Shown one piece after another: positions 1 to 7,954 of a DNA stretch of 31,898 bases (its first letter is position 1; every line of letters starts with the position of its first letter). The DNA lies in NCBI GenBank assembly GCA_000980495.1, contig LARN01000022.1, positions 1 through 31,898 on the forward strand, in the 5' to 3' direction. A model generated the notes under the pieces. It had not been told where the DNA came from. It made no database searches and saw only the letters and a list, made by a program, of their open reading frames with translations. The position numbers and the translations under genes were made by a program. This DNA comes from Acinetobacter sp. N54.MGS-139. Lineage in GTDB: Bacteria; Pseudomonadota; Gammaproteobacteria; Burkholderiales; Burkholderiaceae_F.

Positions 1-297
1 CGGTCTAAAGTCTCCAGGAACTTTGTTCTTCTGGCACCGCCCAGCTGCGGTGAGGTTTCTGCAAATAAATCAGCGAATGTGGGGGCTTTAATCTTCATAG
101 TCACACTTTTCGGTAGTGTGCTAATTATAGCATATCACCCACCTTTTGTGCAGAGGTTCCTTAACTTTCTGGAGCCTGGATTAACTGTAAATGTTGAGGC
201 CAAAGTCAAAGAGCAAATTATTTTGGACAGCAGTGATTTTTCTTATGTTGTTGGCCAAAAATCGGGAAAAACCTCAGAATGCGCTTACTGCAGTTAG
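1..297 (+). CDS. C-terminal part of an unknown membrane protein (cut by window edge)
   Basis: A frame is open from the first base to a stop at 295-297, giving at least 98 residues, so this is probably the end of a gene that begins outside the window. A GTG at 79 could also start a 72-residue protein, but no good ribosome site precedes it. The visible part has one hydrophobic segment (around ALIFIVTLFGSVLIIAY) followed by a polar tail that ends in Cys-Ala-Tyr-Cys-Ser. Two hairpins follow directly, the second a good terminator, which supports a transcription unit ending here. I do not recognise the family. The frame could be spurious because so little of it is visible. Confidence 0.4.
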   Translation, partial: RSKVSRNFVLLAPPSCGEVSANKSANVGALIFIVTLFGSVLIIAYHPPFVQRFLNFLEPGLTVNVEAKVKEQIILDSSDFSYVVGQKSGKTSECAYCS

Positions 298-303
298 AAG
301 AAC

Positions 304-404
304 GGAGGCAAGGCTCCCGGAGCCTTTGCCTCCATCCTTTGCAAGAGGTTTTTGATATCCAGGCATATCCTCCCCCGTAACTGAACCAGACGGGGGATTT
401 TTTT
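304..404 (+). terminator. tandem hairpins with a T-run after the first gene
   Basis: The first hairpin pairs 304-317 with 319-333 (GGAGGCAAGGCTCC against its near complement) and has no T-run. The second pairs TCCCCCG (371-377) with CGGGGGA (391-397) and is followed by seven T (398-404), a standard intrinsic terminator on the plus strand. Confidence 0.7.
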
Positions 405-553
405 ACGTTCTTTCTGCGATATTGATTTTTCGGGCTATACCGCTCAAGTGAAGAAAAACTTAATTTCAAGTACGGAATTTTTTACCTTAATCGCTTCCCT
501 TCACGATCTCCTTCACAATGAGCTCATTCGCAACAACGTTTCAAGGAGAAACA

Positions 554-1993
554 ATGACAGACGTAAGAATTGAACGGGACTGCCTCGGTGAAATGGAAAT
601 CCCGAACGATCAGTACTACGGCATCCAAACGCACCGTATGGAGAAAGTATCAGGTACAGCGAATCTTCCTGTTATTTTCTATCCTGATATGCACTATGCA
701 CTGGCTCAGATTAAGAAAGCAGCAGCTATTGCCAACGGTAAGATCGGTGCCATGCCGGCTGATGTTTCCAAGGCTATTGCTCAGGCCTGCGATGAAATGC
801 TGACAGGCAAATTCAACGACCAGTTCCCGTTGGATATGTGGCAGGGCGGCGGTTACACCTGCGTTAACATGAATGTGAATGAAGTCATCGGCAACCGCGC
901 CAATGAAATCCTGACCGGCCACAAAGGCACGGAGAAAGTTCATCCGAACACTCATGTCAATATGGGTCAGTCAACCAACGACACGATTCCTTCTGCTACT
1001 CACCTCGGCATGATCGGCCGTGTTGACGAACTCATCAAACAGTTAGATCTACTCGCTGCCTCCTTGCGCAAGAAAGAAAAAGAATTTAAGGACGTTGTTA
1101 AAGTTGGAAGAACTTGTATTCAGGACGCACTGCCCCTCACTCTCGGCCAGGAATTCAGCGGCTACGCCTCCGTTGTTGAACGTATGGCAAGAAAAGTCAG
1201 ACATCTCCGCCCCGGCTGCTTCGAAATCGTTATGGGCGGAAGCGCAGTCGGCACCGGCTTCAGTGCTGCTCCCGGTTACAAAGATGCGCTTTATGTCGAA
1301 CTGAGCAAGCAGTACGGTGAAGAAGTAAAACCGATGGAAAACCTTTTCGATGGTTTCCAGAATCCTGATTTCATCGTTGAAGTCGCCGGCGTTCTCAAAG
1401 AAGTGGCAATGACACTTTCCAAGATCTGCAAAGACTTCAGACTCATGGGGTCCGGTCCTCGCTCCGGTTTCATGGAAGTCAACGTTCCCGCTCTCTCCCC
1501 GGGATCCTCCATCATGCCGGGGAAGATCAACCCGACCGTTCCGGAAATGGTTATCCAGATCTCTCATCAGGTCGTCGGAAATGATGTTGCCATCTCTATG
1601 GCCTACGACGAAGGCGAACTTGACCTGAACGTTTGGGATGCCACTTTCTACAAGTGCCTGTTCGAAAACTTCCAGTTAATCAACAGCGAGCTTGAGATCC
1701 TTCGTGTGTTCTGCGTTGACGGAATGACAGCCAACAAAGAAAGATGCGCTCAGGAAGCCAATTCTTCGATCGCTCTGAGCACGGTCGTTGCAACTGCTCT
1801 CGGTTACCCGATGGGCGTCAAGGTTGCTCATTACTGCGAAAAGACCGGTAAGAATGTCCGGGAAGCAGTTGTTGAGATGGGCTTGATGACAGCCGAGGAA
1901 GCTCATAAGCTGGTTGATCCGATGCTGATGACCAACCCGCATGCTGCCGGTCCCGTTGTTGATGCTTTCAAGAAAGAAAAGAAATTGATCTAA
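554..1993 (+). CDS. aspA: aspartate ammonia-lyase family protein, divergent paralogue
   Basis: A 479-residue member of the aspartase/fumarase superfamily; E. coli AspA has a similar length. Aspartase converts L-aspartate to fumarate and ammonia in the cytoplasm. The ATG at 554 is chosen over the in-frame one at 518 because AAGGAGA (543-549) sits directly before it. The catalytic loop GSSIMPGKINP is at 317-327, with QSTND at 139-143. Two active-site stretches differ from the other two copies in this window. The Gly-Ala-Gly-Thr-Ser loop reads GGYTC (99-103), and the His after GRT (His188 in Bacillus AspB) is Cys188. Thr187, Ser318, Lys324 and Asn326 (AspB numbering) are kept. The enzyme may be an ordinary aspartase or have a shifted substrate preference; sequence alone does not decide. 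It has its own terminator and no operon partner. Confidence 0.85.
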   Translation: MTDVRIERDCLGEMEIPNDQYYGIQTHRMEKVSGTANLPVIFYPDMHYALAQIKKAAAIANGKIGAMPADVSKAIAQACDEMLTGKFNDQFPLDMWQGGGYTCVNMNVNEVIGNRANEILTGHKGTEKVHPNTHVNMGQSTNDTIPSATHLGMIGRVDELIKQLDLLAASLRKKEKEFKDVVKVGRTCIQDALPLTLGQEFSGYASVVERMARKVRHLRPGCFEIVMGGSAVGTGFSAAPGYKDALYVELSKQYGEEVKPMENLFDGFQNPDFIVEVAGVLKEVAMTLSKICKDFRLMGSGPRSGFMEVNVPALSPGSSIMPGKINPTVPEMVIQISHQVVGNDVAISMAYDEGELDLNVWDATFYKCLFENFQLINSELEILRVFCVDGMTANKERCAQEANSSIALSTVVATALGYPMGVKVAHYCEKTGKNVREAVVEMGLMTAEEAHKLVDPMLMTNPHAAGPVVDAFKKEKKLI

Positions 1994-2013
1994 TCTTGAA
2001 ACGGCAAAGAATT

Positions 2014-2059
2014 TCGGCCTAACGACTTGGGAGGAGTCGTCTAGGCCGATTCTGTTTTT
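2014..2059 (+). terminator. terminator of aspA1
   Basis: A long stem pairs TCGGCCT (2014-2020) with AGGCCGA (2043-2049) and continues inward with ACGACT against AGTCGT. It is followed by a T-rich stretch ending near 2059, about 20 bases after the aspA1 stop. Confidence 0.8.
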
Positions 2060-2123
2060 AGTGAAGTCGCATACTGAGATATCCAGAGAAGAGAAGCTTT
2101 TCTCTAAGAGAATTCTCGGTTTT

Positions 2124-2393
2124 CTAATGATCCTGCGAATCGCGTTGCTTCCTTTGCCAATTATCGTACGTCGCTTGCATACGGAGCCACATCGCAGAGT
2201 CAGGTCCGGAAATGGCAGAAGCAAATTTGACGGCCAATTCAGGAGTCACCGGTGCTTCGCCACTGATTACTTGTGCAATGCTTTCCGATGAAAGGCCCAA
2301 GTTAGAGGCAAATTGCTCTGTGCTCAGCTTCAGAGCATCAAGCGCCGAAGTTAAGATACGGCCTGGATGCGGCGGATCGAATATTTCAGACAT
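2124..2393 (-). CDS. HigA-family XRE antitoxin-like DNA-binding protein, no toxin alongside
   Basis: An 89-residue protein with the typical HigA/VapI layout. An N-terminal PPHPGRIL motif precedes a lambda-repressor type helix-turn-helix (about residues 22-45, with SLxxxQFA-like and SSESIAQVISG helices), followed by WLRMQATYD. In type II toxin-antitoxin pairs, HigA binds the HigB RNase and represses the operon; higB is normally directly upstream. Here the upstream neighbour on the same strand is an exported protein 31 bases away, and no HigB-like frame is nearby. It may therefore be a solitary regulator or a relic. CGGAGA lies about 7 bases before the ATG. The family call is firm; the role is not. 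Confidence 0.8.
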   Translation of the reverse strand: MSEIFDPPHPGRILTSALDALKLSTEQFASNLGLSSESIAQVISGEAPVTPELAVKFASAISGPDSAMWLRMQATYDNWQRKQRDSQDH

Positions 2394-2424
2394 ACCGATT
2401 CTCCGTATCGTGAAAGCTGCTTGC

Positions 2425-2892
2425 TTACTGAGGCTTCTTGAAGAATCCTTTCAGAACTTCCGCGCCTCTGAGCACATTTGCCGTTCCCGGATTCAGGAGA
2501 TTAGCCAAGGCTTCATCTGTTTTGCCCTTAAGTTGTTCTTTGGCAAGTCTGACTCCAAGCTGTGCCGCTGCGTCCTGAAGGCCGTTTTTAGATTCATGGA
2601 GTGCGACATTGGCAGCTTCTCTAGCGCAGGCCTCAGTCATCAAGCGAGTCAGACGCTTTTTGGCTTCTTTGTTGACCTGCTTAATCTTGCTTTCGGGAAT
2701 GACGGTAATTTGCTTTGCAGCATCAGTTTTGCCGAGAGTCACAAAGGCCCACTGAGTCATCACATTCTTGTCCTCCCTAGAGAGGTTGTCATAGACACAG
2801 TCTCCTAGTGCCTGTGCATATTGTCCTGCATAGCAGGACGCAGAAAAAACAGCACAGGAAACCAATGCGAGGAAAGAAGCTTTTTTGATCAT
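2425..2892 (-). CDS. small exported protein of unknown function
   Basis: A 155-residue protein with a classical signal peptide: MIKK, a hydrophobic stretch to about residue 20, and likely cleavage after CYA (residues 20-22) before GQYAQ. The mature part is charged and helical, with two Cys (in GDCVYD and TEACARE) that could form a disulfide in the periplasm. I do not recognise a family. It lies 31 bases upstream of the HigA-like gene on the same strand, so the two may be co-transcribed. Confidence 0.7.
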   Translation of the reverse strand: MIKKASFLALVSCAVFSASCYAGQYAQALGDCVYDNLSREDKNVMTQWAFVTLGKTDAAKQITVIPESKIKQVNKEAKKRLTRLMTEACAREAANVALHESKNGLQDAAAQLGVRLAKEQLKGKTDEALANLLNPGTANVLRGAEVLKGFFKKPQ

Positions 2893-3155
2893 GTTATTGA
2901 GGCATCAGCGATTAAAAACAACGCTCAATATTAAAACAGACAGAACAAAAATTAGCGTATTTCCGTATCCGTCCTCCTAATGTTCTAAAGGAAGCTTAAT
3001 TGCCAATAAAGCAAGATAAATCAGAAACTAAACGAAACTTAATTCGGAAATCACCCGACAAAAGAAATGTGCTCGGATTAGTCCCACTCTGCGTAACAAA
3101 ATGTTTACAATGCGATACCTTGTAGTTTGAATAAATAGATGTAGAGGAGCCGCAG

Positions 3156-3731
3156 ATGCAGCTTACAAAGAAAGATCTCATTACAAAACTCATTGACGCT
3201 GCCCGCAAGGCAGGCAACGCCAATCCTTTTGCACTCGGCTTTATTGCCTTTGACGACCTTCGCATGAAGCTTGAAGGTCCGATGACCACAACCGGGCAGG
3301 AATGGTATGCAACACACCCGAATGATCCTCTGGGTATGAAAGACATCCTGACTGTGCCCGATGACATCGACTACAACAAGATTGTTAAAGAAGTATTTGA
3401 ATCGCTGACTTCTGACGGCGGCCTCCATCTTTGGGTCATCCCGACAGAACAGCTTGCTGATGTGCTTAAATTCTTAATGTGCCATCCGCGCTTCCAGGGC
3501 AACCTTCTTGATATGGATGATGAAGATCCTTGGGATATGCCGAGTATTAACTTTGAGAATTTGTGCGCCGAAGCAGAAAACCAATTCCTCTCTAATCAGC
3601 CGATTAATGTTGTCTTTGAATACAAAGATGCCGATACCGGTCTGGTTGTTCACCGCATTACTTTGAATGAACGCGATTTCTGGTTCTTCGTCGACGAACA
3701 GCAGATGAAGATCGCGGATCGCCGCTGGTAA
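3156..3731 (+). CDS. conserved-looking cytoplasmic protein of unknown function
   Basis: A 191-residue protein without signal peptide or membrane segment. A strong ribosome site (GAGGAG, 3144-3149) stands 6 bases before the ATG. The sequence alternates helices and strands and is acidic in the middle, with an MDDEDPWDMP patch near residue 120. No family is recognised. It starts a two-gene unit: the next gene begins 13 bases after its stop and a terminator follows that gene. A weak promoter-like TTTACA with 17 bases to TTGAAT lies about 45-75 bases upstream. Clear codon structure and the ribosome site make it a real gene. Confidence 0.75.
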   Translation: MQLTKKDLITKLIDAARKAGNANPFALGFIAFDDLRMKLEGPMTTTGQEWYATHPNDPLGMKDILTVPDDIDYNKIVKEVFESLTSDGGLHLWVIPTEQLADVLKFLMCHPRFQGNLLDMDDEDPWDMPSINFENLCAEAENQFLSNQPINVVFEYKDADTGLVVHRITLNERDFWFFVDEQQMKIADRRW

Positions 3732-3744
3732 CACAATAAAAAAA

Positions 3745-4599
3745 ATGAACTGCCTAAGCAAACTGAACACAAAGACTTTCGTTGCAGCCGCCCTGCTCGC
3801 CGGGGCCGGAGTAACTTTTGCAAGTGTCGGTGTCGCAAAAGGTTATAACCTCTCGCCCCTGGAAACGTACATCATTGAAAGCTTTGCTCAAGAACAAATT
3901 GACGGCTTTATCAATTCAGGGGCAACCACGCTCTTTGAAAGCCCGAAGATTTTCTATCTCAACCCGAGAGCCTTTGCCAAACAGGCGAAGACGGATCTAT
4001 CGGGCGCTCAAAAGAAATATCTCGGTAATTACGGAATCGTTAAATCTTTTATTTCCAGGACAAACAAGGAGAAAACAAGGGTTCAGTTTGATATCCCCAG
4101 ACCGGAATACACGTTAGATCTGCAGCTTGCCAAAAATGCCGATCCTGATTTGACGCATGAAGTCAGTCCGGGCGAGCGTCACGGCTTTTACTGCCAGATT
4201 ACTTCGGTCGAGAAATCCTCGGCGGTTCTGTCAGATTGCCTTCCGCTGAGGCAGTTTGCCTCTTTAAAAAGCAAACAAATCGAGGCCTTAATTCATCGTT
4301 ATTTGGCCGGAGAGAAAGTCTTAGATCCTAACCTTCCGACTTATGCAATGATGGCATATATGGCAGTGGTTTCTGCAAGGCTGCTTCCAAGGGACTCGGT
4401 TTGCCGCCGAACCGTGGAAGATGAGATTATTTTCACGGATGCCGACCGCAGACTCTGCAACCAGGAAGTCGCTGACTTATGGCAGCGTGCGGATTCCAAT
4501 CCTAAGTTTGATAAGACGATGGACAACGTCGTAGAAGAACTTACGAAACACGGCGTTGATGTTTCAATGATTAATCAGGCTGCAAGCAGCTTGGATTAA
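3745..4599 (+). CDS. exported protein with a possible OB-fold (tRNA_anti-like) region
   Basis: A 284-residue protein with an N-terminal hydrophobic signal (residues 12-30, cleavage likely near AKG). Residues about 75-170 read like the tRNA_anti-like OB-fold domain: FAKQAKTDLSGAQKKYLGNY, then a strand, a GFYCQIT strand and VLSDCLPL. This is a pattern judgement, not a search result. Four or more Cys in the mature part (Cys-rich around DSVCRRTVE and RRLCNQE) fit a periplasmic protein with disulfides. Only A-rich sequence precedes the ATG, so translation may depend on the gene 13 bases upstream. A good terminator follows. Function unknown. Confidence 0.7.
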   Translation: MNCLSKLNTKTFVAAALLAGAGVTFASVGVAKGYNLSPLETYIIESFAQEQIDGFINSGATTLFESPKIFYLNPRAFAKQAKTDLSGAQKKYLGNYGIVKSFISRTNKEKTRVQFDIPRPEYTLDLQLAKNADPDLTHEVSPGERHGFYCQITSVEKSSAVLSDCLPLRQFASLKSKQIEALIHRYLAGEKVLDPNLPTYAMMAYMAVVSARLLPRDSVCRRTVEDEIIFTDADRRLCNQEVADLWQRADSNPKFDKTMDNVVEELTKHGVDVSMINQAASSLD

Positions 4600-4635
4600 C
4601 TTGAAGCAGATATCCTTCAAGTCAAAGCTAAACAA

Positions 4636-4676
4636 AAACGAGAGCCGTTGGAAAACTGACTCTCGTTTATTTTTTC
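4636..4676. terminator. terminator between convergent genes
   Basis: AAACGAGAG (4636-4644) pairs with CTCTCGTTT (4660-4668), followed by ATTTTTTC. A-rich sequence on the other side means it could also serve the minus-strand gene ending at 4686. Confidence 0.75.
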
Positions 4677-4685
4677 TTCAAAATC

Positions 4686-4973
4686 TTACTTATCGAGGCG
4701 TGCAGCTTCGATGTCCTCTTCTGTCTTATTGAGGAAGATTTTTTCCATTTCGCGAGGAGACAGACCGGCCTGAACTTCACCGCCGTAGACATATTCCTTG
4801 ACCTTTTCTTTGATCATCTTCTGTCCGGGCGTGCCTTTTGCGCGTTCGACATAAATTCTCATTAAGTCAAGAATTCCCTCTTCGACCTTGCCGTTATAGG
4901 CTCTGGAAACACAAGCTAAAAAAGCTTTTTTAAGGTCACTGTCGACCTCAAGCTGCATTAATTCTTTCGTCAT
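4686..4973 (-). CDS. small acidic protein of unknown function
   Basis: A 95-residue, highly charged, mostly helical protein beginning MTKELMQLEVDSDLKK. The start LEVDSDLKKAFLA resembles the strand-helix opening of ribbon-helix-helix proteins, but I cannot assign it. Only a purine-rich AAAGAAA precedes the ATG. It stands alone, downstream of folA on the same strand and convergent with the exported protein. It is probably real because the codon use and charge pattern fit its neighbours. Confidence 0.55.
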   Translation of the reverse strand: MTKELMQLEVDSDLKKAFLACVSRAYNGKVEEGILDLMRIYVERAKGTPGQKMIKEKVKEYVYGGEVQAGLSPREMEKIFLNKTEEDIEAARLDK

Positions 4974-5085
4974 TTTCTTTCGCTTTTGATTGGTTGTGGT
5001 TATTTTAGCTTTTTAGACTAAAAGCAATAGTAGTAATAATCATAAGAATTATTCATTTAGTCTTTTGGCCCAAAAACCCCTAAGC

Positions 5086-5592
5086 TTAATAAACCGTATG
5101 TTTTACGCGTTCAAACCGCTGGAATTTAAAACCTAACGGCTGAGCTTCGGTTTTGGGATGGTCCTCACTCCAAACAAGCATCCACTCGTCTTTATTAAGC
5201 GGATCGAAAGATGCATCCCCTTCTACATCGGCCTCAATTTCCGTTACCCAGGCCGTATCTACTAACGGGAGAGCTCGGCGGTAAAGATCGGCACCGCCGA
5301 TAACGAAAACAATATCGTCCGGACCGAAATGCTTCAGTGCCTCTTCCAAAGAAGAGACAACCGTCGCCCCTTCGGCTTTATAGGATGGGTCTCGCGTTAA
5401 TACGATGTTCTGGCGCCCCGGAAGCGGTCTTCCGATCGATTCCCAGGTACGGCGCCCCATGATGACGGGACGTCCCATCGTTGTCTGTTTAAAGAACTTT
5501 AAGTCTTCTGACAGACGCCATGGCAGTTTGCCCTCTTTGCCGATAATTCCGTTTCGGCTTCGCGCCACAATAAGACTGATATGAGGTTTCAT
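5086..5592 (-). CDS. folA: dihydrofolate reductase
   Basis: A 168-residue NADPH-dependent enzyme that reduces dihydrofolate to tetrahydrofolate, regenerating the cofactor consumed by ThyA. Visible DHFR motifs are ISLIVARSRNGIIG at the N-terminus, LPWRLSEDLKFFK (Trp25 and acidic Asp30, the folate-binding carboxylate), MGRRTWESIGRPLPGR (NADPH binding) and VIGGADLY. The ATG at 5592 is chosen over an in-frame TTG two codons upstream. It lies 18 bases after the thyA stop, so thyA-folA form an operon, a very common pairing. No clear ribosome site is visible, so it may be translationally coupled to thyA. Confidence 0.97.
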   Translation of the reverse strand: MKPHISLIVARSRNGIIGKEGKLPWRLSEDLKFFKQTTMGRPVIMGRRTWESIGRPLPGRQNIVLTRDPSYKAEGATVVSSLEEALKHFGPDDIVFVIGGADLYRRALPLVDTAWVTEIEADVEGDASFDPLNKDEWMLVWSEDHPKTEAQPLGFKFQRFERVKHTVY

Positions 5593-5610
5593 AGTCAAAA
5601 CCCAAAATAA

Positions 5611-6414
5611 TTAAACCGCAATCGGAGCCTTGATCGCAGGCCACGGATCATAGTCAACGATTTCAAAATCCTCGAACTTGTAATCAAAAATAGAGTCAGG
5701 ACGACGCTTAATGATTAACTTCGGATAAGGGCGAGGCTCACGGCTCAGCTGCAGCTTCACCTGTTCGAAGTGATTGTTATAAATATGGCAGTCGCCGCCG
5801 GTCCAGATAAAGTCACCGACATCCAAATCACACTGCTGCGCAATCATGTGCGTGAGCAGCGAATAGCTCGCAATATTAAACGGAACTCCGAGGAAGATAT
5901 CGCAGCTTCTCTGATAGAGCTGGCAGGACAGCTTTCCCTGAGCCACATAGAATTGGAAGAACATATGGCAAGGCGGGAGTGCCATCTTGTCAATCTCTCC
6001 GACATTCCAGGCAGAGACGACCAGTCGACGGGAGTCCGGATTCGTTTTAATTTGATGAATCAGATTGGAAATCTGATCAACATAACCGCCCTCAGAGGTT
6101 TTCCAGTGGCGCCACTGAACACCGTAGATCGGACCTAAATCCCCGTTGGCATCGGCCCATTCATCCCAAATCGTCACCTTGTTATCGTGAAGGTACTTAA
6201 CGTTGGAGTCACCGTGTAAGAACCACAAGAGCTCATGAATAATAGAGCGAAGATGCAGTTTCTTCGTCGTGACAAGCGGAAAACCTTCCTGAAGATTAAA
6301 ACGCATTTGGTATCCGAACATAGAACGAGTGCCGACACCCGTACGATCGGATTTTTCGACGCCGTGTTCAAAGACGTCTTTCATAAAAGTTTCGTATTGG
6401 TCTGAACGACTCAT
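5611..6414 (-). CDS. thyA: thymidylate synthase
   Basis: A 267-residue enzyme that methylates dUMP to dTMP using methylenetetrahydrofolate, producing dihydrofolate for the adjacent folA. The catalytic Cys is in [12 protein letters not shown] (Cys149 with this start; E. coli Cys146). [12 protein letters not shown] is the phosphate-loop region, and [15 protein letters not shown] is the dUMP-binding stretch. The start at 6414 is preferred because GAGGA (complement of 6423-6427) lies 8 bases upstream and MSRSDQYE aligns with the usual N-terminus. A TTG at 6444 would add ten atypical residues. Confidence 0.97.
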   Translation of the reverse strand: MSRSDQYETFMKDVFEHGVEKSDRTGVGTRSMFGYQMRFNLQEGFPLVTTKKLHLRSIIHELLWFLHGDSNVKYLHDNKVTIWDEWADANGDLGPIYGVQWRHWKTSEGGYVDQISNLIHQIKTNPDSRRLVVSAWNVGEIDKMALPPCHMFFQFYVAQGKLSCQLYQRSCDIFLGVPFNIASYSLLTHMIAQQCDLDVGDFIWTGGDCHIYNNHFEQVKLQLSREPRPYPKLIIKRRPDSIFDYKFEDFEIVDYDPWPAIKAPIAV

Positions 6415-6515
6415 AGCAAAAATCCTCGCGCTGTTGAACCGCAATGCGTCCTTCCGGATGCAAGCCGTTTAGTTTGACTGTTTTGAGGATTCTAACGCAA
6501 GGATGTTTTTCCTTC

Positions 6516-7461
6516 TCATGACCTCTTCTTAGAACGAATAGAAAGTATGAATACCTGAGAAATCACCATCGCAATGCCGAGGCACTCGATCCATCCGAGT
6601 TTCAGGTTCATAAACATGATGCCGAAAACATAGGCAGAGGTGGGCTCGAGGCACACAACGAGACCGGCAGTGACCGGAGAAATGTACTTCAAACAAGCCA
6701 AATATAACCAGAATGCCGAGACCGTTCCTGCTAAAACGATATAAGTCAGGGCCAGCCAGGCCTTCGCATCTAACCCTTCAGCGGTAACAATCGGATTGGC
6801 GAGAAAAAGCCCGGCAATGCCTGAAGCCATCATGCCCCAGCTCGCTACTGGAACCACGCCCCAGAGGTCAATCAGAGGCTTGGGCTGAATGGAATAAATC
6901 GCCGAGAAAAAAGCACACATCATGCCCCAGAAAACGGCGTGCCAATTAAACTGGAAGGCAGAAAAGTCGCCTTTTGAAACGATTAAAAGAACACCGAAGA
7001 AGGCTAAGGCCCTCTTTTGCGGTAAAGCGTTTCTTTCCTCTTAAAAAGAGGTAGATTCCGGCAAGCAGCGGCGTCGTTGCTATGAAAATCGCTGCGGTTC
7101 CCGCATTTGAATAGTAAATAGCAATAAAGAACGTCAGATGCGCACAAAGAAGCTCAATGCCGCTGAGTGCAATACCGAGCGATCCCTTCAGAGACGAAAA
7201 AGCAGCCAACAAAGGCCGGCGCGATAAGTACAAATTCAAAATGACCAGAACAATTCCGGACAATAACAGCCTGAGAGAGGACAACGCCTGAGGCTCGGTT
7301 TTGGTGTTTTCAAAGATGTATTGAACACATACACCCATTGATCCCCAAAAGACGGATGCCAGTGAGGCAAGTAAAACGCCGTAAAGCGCCCGATTAATTT
7401 TTATCGGAGGTTCGGCATATTTTGTCGAGGTTTGAGTTTGAGACATTTTTTCTTTTGCCAT
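6516..7461 (-). pseudogene. EamA/DMT-family transporter, broken by a frameshift
   Basis: Two minus-strand frames (7461-6946 and the region down to 6516) together make a normal ten-helix drug/metabolite (EamA) exporter of about 314 residues. The first half runs from NRALYGVLLASLASVFWGSM to LFLRGKKRFTAKEGL. The frame must then shift by one base near 7004 (complement of CTAAGG) to continue as AFFGVLLIVSKGDFSAFQ and then WGMMCAFFSAIYSIQP. One extra base there explains everything; no other damage is visible. It is either a very recent inactivation or a sequencing error. CAGGA lies just before the first ATG. The substrate cannot be inferred. Confidence 0.85.
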
Positions 7462-7954
7462 TTAGTCCTGAACATTTTAGGCTTTGTGCAACATCCTTTT
7501 AATTAATAGAAAAATTTTTCTTTTTTTAGGTCTGGTTCGAGAAACAAGCAAAATGCAGTTTTTCAAATAGAAGAGAGAATCGATCTTTTCGTCTCGCTAA
7601 AGTAACAAATTTTCCTCAGTTGTTACCAATAATTGGAAAATATGTAGCTTCTTAACATTCTCTTGCAACAGAAATAAATTGCTTCAGCATTCAAATAGAT
7701 ATGGCGGTAAAGTCATTGTCAATGAGAGTGCGCAAACACTACTCAGCTTTTCCTCCTAGATCGTTTTAGGCCCTTCAGTTGTCGGGCCTATTCTTTTTTG
7801 TGCTCCTCGGTAAATTGCCGCAGGAGCTTTTTTCACAAACTTTTTCGACTTTCCGGCGGCAAAGCTTGGGTTAGAGGCCTTCTTTTATTCGATAATGAAA
7901 ATTTACCGATAGAAGTGAGTTGTTTGTCTATTAGAAACTCGAATTACATACACG
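7462..7954. other. intergenic region without a supported gene
   Basis: 493 bases between the EamA relic (minus) and the hydrolase gene (plus). It is AT-rich on the left. Its right half holds two back-to-back plus-strand terminators (listed separately) with no plus-strand coding sequence before them. No coding frame with a ribosome site was seen. Confidence 0.6.
7767..7833 (+). terminator. two tandem plus-strand terminators with no upstream gene
   Basis: First: TAGGCCC (7767-7773) pairs with GGGCCTA (7784-7790) and is followed by six T (7794-7799). Second: GCTCCT (7802-7807) pairs with AGGAGC (7822-7827), with an inner CGG/CCG helix, and six T follow (7828-7833). The strong pair suggests that a transcript reaches this point from upstream. 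Confidence 0.7.

Noticed and set aside
5015..5063. Inverted repeat AGACTAAA/TTTAGTCT downstream of folA as a terminator
   Set aside because: The loop is long and AT-rich and the T-run is interrupted; it may aid termination, but the evidence is too weak to list it.
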